A stretch of 9,722 bases of DNA from JBFXAN01 sp050184225 (lineage in GTDB: Bacteria > Chloroflexota > Dehalococcoidia > CAUJGQ01). Shown here one piece after another: positions 1-5,728 of this stretch. The stretch spans positions 1 to 9,722 of the forward strand of contig JBFXAN010000219.1 of the NCBI GenBank assembly GCA_050184225.1, read 5' to 3'. Positions within the stretch are counted from its first letter, which is position 1. Each line of letters opens with the position of its first letter. The notes beneath the pieces are model-generated. The model saw only the letters and a list, made by a program, of their open reading frames with translations, did not search any database and was not told where the DNA came from. A program made the translations under genes and the position numbers.

Positions 1-101
1 GCTTCCCCCTCCGCGCCGAGGGACTCCCGGGAGCGATCGGCGTCCTCCAACCCGGCGAAACCCTGGGTGTGACCTACACACTCGATATTCGTTTGCGATG
101 A
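1..101 (+). CDS. C-terminal end of a plus-strand protein, possibly a mutarotase (aldose 1-epimerase)-like enzyme
   Basis: An open frame runs in from the left edge (full codons from position 3) and stops at TGA 99-101, leaving 32 visible residues. The visible end contains GVLQPGETLGVTYTLDI, a 'PGET-x-xxxY' beta-strand pattern. It resembles the last strand of galactose mutarotase-fold enzymes, where a PGE(T/S) turn precedes the final strand. The frame is believable because its codons are GC-rich at third positions and no overlapping gene competes. A long hairpin starts 17 bases after the stop and may end transcription. The gene converges on the minus-strand operon that ends at 944. With so few residues the family call is tentative; any beta-sandwich protein with a similar last strand would also fit. 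A sugar epimerase would suit the glucosidase and sugar dehydrogenase genes nearby, but that is inference. Confidence 0.45.
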   Translation, partial: FPLRAEGLPGAIGVLQPGETLGVTYTLDIRLR

Positions 102-118
102 TGCGATGTCGGTTGGCA

Positions 119-191
119 TCCTGGGAGCGCGGCCATCCTGGCCGCCATGGTATCGAACGAAGATGCGGCCAGGATGGCCGCGCTCCCAGGA
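119..191. repeat. REP-like long hairpin, left copy, next to a RAYT gene
   Basis: Perfect inverted repeat: arm 119-145 pairs base for base with arm 165-191 (27 bp) around a 19-base spacer (146-164). Each arm holds a smaller imperfect palindrome, GCGGCCATCCTGGCCGC (129-145, and its reverse complement at 165-181), which can fold as a 7-bp stem with a 3-base loop. This is the nested layout of paired REP sequences (a BIME). It begins 17 bases after the stop of the plus-strand gene and ends 9 bases from the stop of the transposase gene. A nearly identical copy lies at 867-937. As RNA the stem would be very stable and could act as a bidirectional terminator, although there is no U-tract. Confidence 0.9.
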
Positions 192-200
192 CGGGGCGTG

Positions 201-821
201 TCATGCCCATCGCGCACTACTGTACGGCCAATCCTCAACCGACTGGACAAGACCAGCCTTGACCGGGTTCTGGTGGATGTACCATCTGGCCTGCTCAAGA
301 TGCTGATTGTCTCGTATGTATCGATCGAAGTAGTCAGGCTGCCAAAACGGTCCTGTGCGTTCCAGTATTCTATTAGCTTGAGTCGCAGTGAATGACTTCC
401 ACGAATGGACAGTCTGACGAATTGGATGACCCGCAAATGCGTCGATCAATACATGCACGTGATTCGGCATAACGACCCAAGCAAGCAAGCGATACCGCTC
501 GCCGTCAAAGTGTCTGAGGGCGTCTTCTACAACACGCGAAATACGGGGGTCGCGTAGGTGGCAGGCGCCATAACCGGCGTCGAGGTACGCCTCGATCACT
601 GTCCTGCGCTTGGCACCTTCTTCAATCCGAAGTATTTGCTGCCACTCTGCACGACGTTCCGCGGGCATCGCGTCGGCCAGCCGGAAGGTAATCATCTGTA
701 CCAAGTTCGCATGATCAACGTGCGGCAGGTATCCACGTGAGTACCAGCCGGGGTGTGAATCTGGGTTCACGGACGTGTCATTCGTGTCCAATTGTTTAGG
801 AGTTTGTTCGGCTTGACGCAT
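201..821 (-). CDS. REP-associated tyrosine transposase (RAYT, Y1/IS200-like HUH family)
   Basis: Predicted single-strand DNA transposase of the Y1 (TnpA_REP) family, which cuts and joins REP hairpins through a catalytic tyrosine. With the start at 821 the protein is 206 residues. The HUH metal-binding motif is MPNHVHVLI (about 118-126, H121 and H123). The C-terminal block includes FWQPDYFDRYIRD, then YIHQNPVKAGL with a probable catalytic Tyr near 181, and WPYSSA. The N-terminal YSRGYLPH and ITFRLAD blocks are also typical of RAYTs. The frame stays open to a start at 947, but those extra 42 codons read through the right-hand hairpin, so I placed the start at ATG 821. No good Shine-Dalgarno precedes 821, and a GTG at 767 (V61 of the longer frame) is an alternative. 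The gene looks intact, is visibly richer in A and T than its neighbours, and lies between two hairpins, so it was probably acquired. RAYTs are usually single-copy and domesticated rather than highly mobile. Confidence 0.88.
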   Translation of the reverse strand: MRQAEQTPKQLDTNDTSVNPDSHPGWYSRGYLPHVDHANLVQMITFRLADAMPAERRAEWQQILRIEEGAKRRTVIEAYLDAGYGACHLRDPRISRVVEDALRHFDGERYRLLAWVVMPNHVHVLIDAFAGHPIRQTVHSWKSFTATQANRILERTGPFWQPDYFDRYIRDNQHLEQARWYIHQNPVKAGLVQSVEDWPYSSARWA

Positions 822-866
822 CGTAGTCAAAGTCGCTTTAGCTGCGGGCTCAGAGAGTGGATGCCG

Positions 867-937
867 CCTGGGCGCGCGGCCATCCTGGCCGCTTGGAAGT
901 GAGTACCCCATGCGGCCAGGATGGCCGCGCTCCCAGG
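867..937. repeat. REP-like long hairpin, right copy, next to a RAYT gene
   Basis: Inverted repeat with 26-bp arms, 867-892 and 912-937, with one mismatch near the outer end and a 19-base spacer (893-911). The core GCGGCCATCCTGGCCGC (876-892, reverse complement at 912-928) is identical to the copy at 119-191. The right-hand 28 bases of both copies (163-190 and 910-937) are the same, whereas the spacers differ in sequence but not in length. The element lies 45 bases upstream of the transposase start and 6 bases beyond the stop of the NDH-2-like gene. It is therefore well placed to end transcription of the minus-strand operon and to insulate the transposase. It lacks a U-tract. Confidence 0.9.
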
Positions 938-943
938 GTAAAT

Positions 944-2332
944 TCAATCTGGTGCGCTGGAAGATGACTCATTGGAGGATGTTGCTCCGGCAACGTCCGG
1001 CTTCGCTTGTGCCGCTGCCTGCGCCGCAGTTGTCGAGTTCCCTCCACTCTGCGCCGATGGTTCGCCGAGCGTTCCGACGATATCCGGCGGGAAGACCGAG
1101 TCGAGTAGCCAGTCCATGCCGACGCGGGCCTTCCGGTCGAGGCCCGGCAGCATCGAGAGATAGGCGGCGCGCCAGAACATCCAGGCGGGCAGCCCGGAGA
1201 TCCGCCGGCCGAAGACCTGCGCCACGGCTCGACGGTGGCCGAGCGACGTGATCATGCCCTTGGTCTTGTATTCGACCGTGCGCAGCGGCTCGCCGCGGAT
1301 CGTCGCAAGGATGTTATCGGCGACCACCGGACCCTCGTTCTCGGCATTCTGCGCCGTCGGCGCGTAGGTGCCGCCCGCCGGATTCGGAACACCGGCGTCG
1401 TCGCCCAGCGCCCACACACCAGGGTGATCCTGGACGGCAAGATGATTGTCGACGATCACCGCGCCGTGGTGATCCTTCGGCACAGGCAGGGCTTCGACGA
1501 ACGGATTGGGGGCGATACCGGCGGTCCAGAAGACCATCTTCGCGGGCGCCATGCCGCCGGGATCGAGCGTGACGCCGTCCGCACTGACGGCGGCGACGCC
1601 CGTGGCGAGGCGTACATCCATCCCGCGACGGCGGAGCAGGCGCAGCGCGTCGGCGGCCAGAGATGGATCGAGTTGCTCCAGCAACCGCTCGCCATGATGC
1701 ACCAGCATCACCGTCGGCCGCTCGCCGGCAAGCCGCGGATAGGAACGCTGGATTGACCGAAGAAAGTCCTGCAATGAGGCGGCTAATTCGACGCCGGTGT
1801 TGCCGCCACCGGCGACGATGATCGTGAGCAATGCCTTCCGCGCGGCCGGGTCGCGTTCGAGGTTTGCCTGCTCGAAGTTGTCGATGATGCGGGCGCGGGC
1901 GCGGGTCGCGTCCTCCAACGACTTGAAGGTGAGGCTATGCTCCTCAGCGCCGGGGACGTGATGGTAACTGGTGACGCTGCCCAGGGCGATGACGAGGTGA
2001 TCGTATGGCACCTCCAGCGATTGGCCGGTGGCCCTATAGCGCGTCGCCACCGTGTGCCGCTGGAGGTCTACACCAATGATGTCGCCTCGTAAGATGCGCG
2101 TCCGGCGCAGGAGCCGGCGCAACGGGACAGCGATATGGTCCGGCGCCAACTCACCGGCGGCGACCTCCGGCAACATCGTCGTAAAGAGCAGGTAGTTCTC
2201 ACGGCTGATCAGCGTCACCTGCACGCTGCCATCCGCCGGCATCCGCTTCTCCAGCCGTTTGGCGACGTTGAGCGCGGCGTAGCTGCCGCCGAGAATGACG
2301 ATCCGCGTTGGTCCGGTCCGGTTGGTACTCAT
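944..2332 (-). CDS. Type II NADH dehydrogenase-like FAD/NAD(P)-dependent oxidoreductase (NDH-2 family)
   Basis: Predicted peripheral-membrane flavoprotein that moves electrons from NADH to quinone without pumping protons. The 462 residues show the two-dinucleotide-fold layout: an N-terminal FAD-binding segment IVILGGSYAALNVAKRL (11-27), a second nucleotide fold with GGGNTGVE (175-182), the FAD-contact motif WALGDDA (307-313), and APTAQNAENEG (324-334), which is typical of NDH-2. A hydrophobic stretch, LPAWMFWRAAYLSMLPGL (381-398), followed by basic residues resembles the membrane-anchoring C-terminus of the family. The first glycine motif is degenerate (GGSYAA rather than GxGxxG). From about 422 to the end the protein is an Ala/Ser/Gly-rich tail without evident fold. 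The start ATG overlaps the SDR stop by four bases (ATGA, 2329-2332), implying translational coupling. The stop lies just before the hairpin at 867-937. A sulfide:quinone or other ferredoxin-reductase-like enzyme is a less likely alternative. Confidence 0.85.
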   Translation of the reverse strand: MSTNRTGPTRIVILGGSYAALNVAKRLEKRMPADGSVQVTLISRENYLLFTTMLPEVAAGELAPDHIAVPLRRLLRRTRILRGDIIGVDLQRHTVATRYRATGQSLEVPYDHLVIALGSVTSYHHVPGAEEHSLTFKSLEDATRARARIIDNFEQANLERDPAARKALLTIIVAGGGNTGVELAASLQDFLRSIQRSYPRLAGERPTVMLVHHGERLLEQLDPSLAADALRLLRRRGMDVRLATGVAAVSADGVTLDPGGMAPAKMVFWTAGIAPNPFVEALPVPKDHHGAVIVDNHLAVQDHPGVWALGDDAGVPNPAGGTYAPTAQNAENEGPVVADNILATIRGEPLRTVEYKTKGMITSLGHRRAVAQVFGRRISGLPAWMFWRAAYLSMLPGLDRKARVGMDWLLDSVFPPDIVGTLGEPSAQSGGNSTTAAQAAAQAKPDVAGATSSNESSSSAPD

Positions 2333-3096
2333 AAGCCCTTGTTCCAGTTCGTCATACCGCCGTCCATGTAGTAGGTGCTGCCGGTGACGTAGGCGGCGGC
2401 GTCAGAAGCGAGATAGATGGCGACGCTCGCGACCTCCTCCGGCGTCGCGAGCCGGCCGAGCGGAATGATTGACTTCAGCTCGTCGAGTAACGCCGAGCTC
2501 TCGAGGGTGCGCGTGTTGATCGGCGTCGCCACGGCGCCGGGGGCGATGTTATTGATCGTGATCCCGTGCGGCGCCAGTTCCTGACAGGCCGTCCGCGCGA
2601 ACATGCGGACGCCGCCCTTCGAGAGCGCATACGGGCTGTAATTGAGGAATGCGACATCCTCATGGATCGAGGAGATGTTGACGATCCGCCCGCCCGTGCC
2701 CTGCTTCACCATCTGCTGGGCAGCGGCCTGCGCGGCGAAGTACGTGCCTTTGAGGTTCACATCGAGGACGAGATCATAGTGCTCCTCGGTCACTTCAAGG
2801 AACGGCTCGCGGATCTCGAGTCCGGCGCTGCAAACGAGGATGTCCAGCTTGCCCAGCGCCTGCACCGACTGGTTGATCAGCGTCTGCACCGCCGCCACCT
2901 GGGCAACATCGGCGCCGAACGCCGCCGACTTCCGCCCCATCTTCTGGATCTGCTGAACAACCTGGTCCGCCGACGTCTTGTCACGGTTGTAGTGGACGAC
3001 GACATCCGCCCCTTCCTGCGCGAAGGCGAGCGCGATCGCCTGACCGATGCCGCTCGAACTCCCCGTCACCAGCGCGGCCTTGCCCTGCAGTTGCAT
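2329..3096 (-). CDS. Short-chain dehydrogenase/reductase, glucose 1-dehydrogenase-like
   Basis: Classical SDR of 255 residues, the usual size, predicted to oxidise a sugar or other alcohol with NAD(P)+. The cofactor motif TGSSSGIG is at 11-18 (G12, G16, G18). The catalytic set is N114 (DVNLKG), S143 (NISSIH), Y156 and K160 (YALSK). The C-terminal half, with NNIAPGAVATPIN, PLGRLATPEEVA and YVTGSTYYMDGGMT, resembles Bacillus-type glucose 1-dehydrogenases, and the Ser-to-Tyr spacing of 13 is also the same. The usual NNAG motif reads CSAG (89-92), an unusual change in a structural motif. The frame is open upstream to 3246, but those 50 codons are translated repeat sequence. ATG 3096 has a clear AAGGAG nine bases upstream and begins directly with the beta-alpha-beta fold. 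It overlaps the NDH-2-like gene by four bases, pairing an NADH producer with an NADH consumer. The substrate is not proven; other SDR substrates are possible. Confidence 0.88.
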   Translation of the reverse strand: MQLQGKAALVTGSSSGIGQAIALAFAQEGADVVVHYNRDKTSADQVVQQIQKMGRKSAAFGADVAQVAAVQTLINQSVQALGKLDILVCSAGLEIREPFLEVTEEHYDLVLDVNLKGTYFAAQAAAQQMVKQGTGGRIVNISSIHEDVAFLNYSPYALSKGGVRMFARTACQELAPHGITINNIAPGAVATPINTRTLESSALLDELKSIIPLGRLATPEEVASVAIYLASDAAAYVTGSTYYMDGGMTNWNKGL

Positions 3097-3105
3097 CCGT
3101 GCCTT

Positions 3106-3111
3106 CTCCTT
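3106..3111 (-). promoter_or_regulatory. Ribosome binding site deciding the SDR start
   Basis: AAGGAG on the minus strand, nine bases before ATG 3096. It lies between the composite repeat and the gene and argues against the longer in-frame start at 3246, which would translate the repeat. Confidence 0.75.
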
Positions 3112-3144
3112 CTCTCGATCATCGCAGGGCAAGGCGCCGAGCCG

Positions 3145-3316
3145 GCCCTCACCCCCAACCCCTCTCCTGTCGGGACGGGAGAGGGGAGCCTCGTTCAAGC
3201 GAGGTCTGACAGTATCTCCTCCCGCCTGTCGGAACGGGAGCCGCATTGTTTAACCGAGGCCACTCAGTGCTCCCCCTCTCCCGCTCCGGCGGGAGAGGGG
3301 GCCGGGGGGTGAGGGC
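3145..3316. repeat. Composite palindromic intergenic element (about 172 bp) with imperfect terminal inverted repeats
   Basis: The outer ends mirror each other: GCCCTCACCCCC begins at 3145, and its near-reverse complement ends at 3316. The similarity continues inward for roughly 40 bases. Three or four hairpins lie inside. Arms 3159-3167/3178-3186 form a 9-bp stem. Arms 3189-3193/3200-3204 form a small stem. Arms 3219-3224/3235-3240 carry CTCCCG/CGGGAG. Arms 3272-3284/3289-3301 form a perfect 13-bp GC-rich stem with a 4-base loop. It belongs to the general class of 'CCCCTCTCCC...GGGAGAGGGG' intergenic repeats common in GC-rich bacteria, which read as Pro/Ser-rich peptides when translated. It has no coding capacity of its own. 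It separates the DUF1269-like gene from the SDR gene, supplies the final codons of the former, and may attenuate read-through between them. Its sequence is unrelated to the hairpins flanking the transposase. Confidence 0.8.
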
Positions 3317-3956
3317 CCCCCGCCGCCAGCGCCGCCTTCGCCTGATCAACCGCCTCACCCGGCAGGTGGTATTGCTCGACAGAACCACCGAGTCGGGCAA
3401 GCTCCGCCCCCGTCGCCTCGGCTTCCGCCTCCGGACTGAGGACGAGCAGCGCCGCCTTGCCGGCGTCGAGGTGCGCGCTGATTAGCGCGAGATCCTCCCG
3501 CTTGAAGCCCCAGAGAGCGGTGGAAACCTCGCCGGTGACGGCGCCGATCACGCCGCCGGCGGCCCCGGCACCGGCGGCGCCGACAACGCCGGACGCGATG
3601 CCGGTGGCCGCGGCATAGGCGGCCGGAGCGGCGCCGATCGTCGCACCGGTCGCCGCGATCCCGGCGCCGCCCACCGCCGCCGCCGCCGCAAGGCCGGCGC
3701 CCAGCGGAAACGCGACGACGCCGCCGATCACCGCGCCGGCGATCAACCCGATTTCGAGACCCTTCTTCACATCGAGCACATGGGCGCGGTGGAACTCGAC
3801 ATGGCCATCCTGGCTCTTGGCGATCACGCACAGCCCACCGAGCTTGATGCCCTCGGGCGCTTTCTCCCACTGCTGGAGGTCGTGCATCGCCGTATCGGCG
3901 GCCGCTTTATCGCCGAATATGGCAACGACGAGGGCATGATTCTTGGCATCACTCAT
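3264..3956 (-). CDS. Glycine-zipper membrane protein, DUF1269-like, with a repeat-derived C-terminus
   Basis: The 230-residue protein has no known enzymatic role. Residues 1-65 form a compact alpha/beta segment starting MSDAKNHALVVAIFGD. Residues 66-140 are a long Gly/Ala-rich stretch (AGAVIGG, GAGAAGGVIGAV) of the glycine-zipper kind that inserts in membranes. Residues 145-212 return to a soluble domain (FKREDLALISAHLDAGKAALLVL). This order of soluble segment, glycine zipper and soluble segment is that of DUF1269 (TMEM/stress-associated) proteins. The last 17 residues, including HPPAPSPAGAGEGEH, are translated from the palindromic element at 3145-3316, so the original stop was replaced or lost. 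The start at 3956 is supported by AAGGAG ten bases upstream. The gene follows the GMC oxidoreductase by 33 bases and is probably co-transcribed with it. Function is unknown; a general membrane-stress role is only a guess. Confidence 0.75.
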   Translation of the reverse strand: MSDAKNHALVVAIFGDKAAADTAMHDLQQWEKAPEGIKLGGLCVIAKSQDGHVEFHRAHVLDVKKGLEIGLIAGAVIGGVVAFPLGAGLAAAAAVGGAGIAATGATIGAAPAAYAAATGIASGVVGAAGAGAAGGVIGAVTGEVSTALWGFKREDLALISAHLDAGKAALLVLSPEAEAEATGAELARLGGSVEQYHLPGEAVDQAKAALAAGGPHPPAPSPAGAGEGEH

Positions 3957-3966
3957 GGTTGACGTG

Positions 3967-3972
3967 CTCCTT
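3967..3972 (-). promoter_or_regulatory. Ribosome binding site of the DUF1269-like gene
   Basis: AAGGAG on the minus strand, ten bases before ATG 3956, in the 33-base gap after the GMC oxidoreductase stop. Confidence 0.65.
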
Positions 3973-3989
3973 CCCCAAGCCCAATAGAT

Positions 3990-5588
3990 TCAGCGCGCCG
4001 GCACGGTCGCGTCGGCGGATACACCGAGCCGCTCCAGCAGGTGATCGCCGACCCGCAGGGCATTGGCAATGATCGTCAGCGCCGGATTCACCGCGCCGAT
4101 CGACGGCATGAAGCCGCCGTCCACGACGTAGAGATTGTCCAGATCGTGCGCTTTGCAGTTGGTGTCGAGCACCGATGTCTTCGGATCGGCGCCGAAGCGG
4201 ACCGTCCCCGCTTGGTGGGCTGTCGCCGCGATGTCCATCGCCTTGCTCAGATACAGATCGCGATGGAGCAGATGCGGGTGCATGCCGAGGTCGTTGAGCA
4301 TGCTCTCCAGCTTGGCTTCGAGCCGGTGCGCTGCCTCTTCGTTCTTCGGGTTGAGCGTCAGCGTCACCCGACCGTTCCGATCGAGCGTGACGCGATTCTC
4401 CGGCACAGGCAGGTCTTCCGCGCAGACCCAGAAGTCGACCGAGTGCTGCGCCATCACGTCGAAGGACATCTGCGGCGCCCAGGCGCTCCAGTGAGGCGCT
4501 TCGCCCCGGATCACCTCACCGTCCGTCTTCCCGGTCATCATCAGCGTCCCGAGGGGATACTCCCAGTCCTTGGCGCCGAAGTAGAAGTCGCTCATCGCGA
4601 ACGTCTTCTGGAAGACGGTCGGGTTCGGCTCCTTCGAGATCGCCATCAAGGCGATGTTATTGTGACGAATGTAGTTGCGACCCACCTGATCCGAGCTGTT
4701 CGCCAGGCCGGTTGGATGCTGGTCGTTGGCCGAGCGCAGCAGCAGCAGCGCCGAGTTGATCGCACCGCAGGCGCTGACGACGACATCGGCCGAATATTGC
4801 TCCTGCTGGCCGTTCCGTTGCACGTGGACGCCGGTGACGGTCCGCCCGCTTGCGTCGGTCGAGAGGCGATCGACCAGGGCATTGGTCAGCAGCGTCACGT
4901 TCGGATGTTCGAGCGCGGGCCGGACACAGAGCACCTCGGAATCCGCCTTGCCGCGGACGATGCAGGGGAAGCCGTCGAAGCGGTTGCAGCGAATGCAGGT
5001 ACTGTCGTAGGTTGCCTTGCCGTGCTCGTCCTCGTCGAGGAGGATGCCGAGCGGGCCGTGGAAGGGATGGTAGCCAAGCCGGGTGAAGTCATCGCACATC
5101 TGCTGGATGCGCGGCTCGTGGCTGACCGGCGGATACGGATACGGGCCGCTCGCCGGCGGCTCTAGCGGGTCTTCGCCGCGCTGGCCGTGGACGTGGAAGA
5201 GGCGTTCCGCATCGGTGTAGTATGGCTCGAAGTCGCCGTACTTGAGCGGCCAGGCCGGGCTGATGCCATCGACGTGCTGGATCTCTTCGAAGTCCTTCTC
5301 TCGCAGGCGGAAGAGCTGCGCGCCGTAGACTTTGGTGTTGCCGCCGACGAAGTAGTGAATACCGGGCCGAAAGACCTTGCCTCGCTCGTCGTACCAGTTT
5401 TCCTGAGCAACATACTTGTTCTGAATAAAGACGGCCGAGGAGATCCAGTTGTCCGTCTCGCGGGGTAGATAGTCGCCCCGTTCGATCAGCAGGACACGCT
5501 TTCCCGATGGCGCCAGCTTGTAGGCGAGCGCGCCACCGCCGGCGCCGGTGCCAATGATGATCACGTCATAGTGGTCTGCCGATTGCAT
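3990..5588 (-). CDS. GMC-family FAD-dependent oxidoreductase (glucose-methanol-choline type)
   Basis: Predicted flavoenzyme that oxidises a primary or secondary alcohol, often of a sugar or polyol. The 532 residues are of usual family length. The FAD-binding motif YDVIIIGTGAGGGALAYKLA is at 7-26, with the ribose-binding Glu in LLIERG (33-38). The second GMC signature region, YFVGGNTKVYGA, is at 79-90. At the C-terminus are the catalytic pair H458 (ATAHQAGT) and N501 (VNPALT), within the diagnostic block NLYVVDGGFMPSIGAVNPAL (485-504). A cysteine cluster, CIRCNRFDGFPC (C198, C201, C209), marks a bacterial subgroup of the family; its role is unclear. There is no signal peptide, so the enzyme is probably cytoplasmic. 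A strong GGGAGGA lies just upstream. It follows the short GH15 gene after 140 bases, so it may have its own promoter, though I could not identify one. The electron acceptor and substrate cannot be told from sequence. Confidence 0.9.
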   Translation of the reverse strand: MQSADHYDVIIIGTGAGGGALAYKLAPSGKRVLLIERGDYLPRETDNWISSAVFIQNKYVAQENWYDERGKVFRPGIHYFVGGNTKVYGAQLFRLREKDFEEIQHVDGISPAWPLKYGDFEPYYTDAERLFHVHGQRGEDPLEPPASGPYPYPPVSHEPRIQQMCDDFTRLGYHPFHGPLGILLDEDEHGKATYDSTCIRCNRFDGFPCIVRGKADSEVLCVRPALEHPNVTLLTNALVDRLSTDASGRTVTGVHVQRNGQQEQYSADVVVSACGAINSALLLLRSANDQHPTGLANSSDQVGRNYIRHNNIALMAISKEPNPTVFQKTFAMSDFYFGAKDWEYPLGTLMMTGKTDGEVIRGEAPHWSAWAPQMSFDVMAQHSVDFWVCAEDLPVPENRVTLDRNGRVTLTLNPKNEEAAHRLEAKLESMLNDLGMHPHLLHRDLYLSKAMDIAATAHQAGTVRFGADPKTSVLDTNCKAHDLDNLYVVDGGFMPSIGAVNPALTIIANALRVGDHLLERLGVSADATVPAR

Positions 5589-5592
5589 CCGG

Positions 5593-5599
5593 TCCTCCC
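5593..5599 (-). promoter_or_regulatory. Strong ribosome binding site of the GMC oxidoreductase
   Basis: GGGAGGA on the minus strand, four bases before ATG 5588. The 140-base gap from the upstream GH15 stop (5589-5728) otherwise shows no gene and no clear terminator or -35/-10 pair. Confidence 0.65.
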
Positions 5600-5728
5600 G
5601 TTACTGATTCCGTCCGTACGTTCAGGCGATTGCACGCTACGTCGGTGCCAGGGGGTGACCTGGTATCCCGGCCGCTGCCGGTGTCGTCGGCCCGTGTTTC
5701 AATTCGGCGATATGCGCCTTCCCACTGA

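Noticed and set aside
119..191. CRISPR-like or phage attachment site interpretation of the hairpin repeats
   Set aside because: There are only two copies 750 bases apart, each an inverted repeat rather than a regularly spaced direct repeat, and no cas or integrase gene is present.
3097..3246. N-terminal extension of the SDR by 50 residues
   Set aside because: The extension is translated from the palindromic repeat, while ATG 3096 has a good ribosome binding site and starts exactly where the SDR fold should.
2566..3312. A 248-codon plus-strand frame across the SDR and the composite repeat
   Set aside because: It is mostly antisense to the SDR, and its end is a translated repeat with Pro/Ser-rich low complexity. 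No independent support.
4041..5165. A 374-codon open frame on the plus strand opposite the GMC oxidoreductase
   Set aside because: Same reason: it is antisense to a well-supported gene and has an Arg/His/Val-rich composition with no family features.
5589..5728. Promoter for the GMC oxidoreductase
   Set aside because: A TTGAAA-like hexamer is present on the minus strand, but no plausible -10 lies at the right spacing, so I did not call it.
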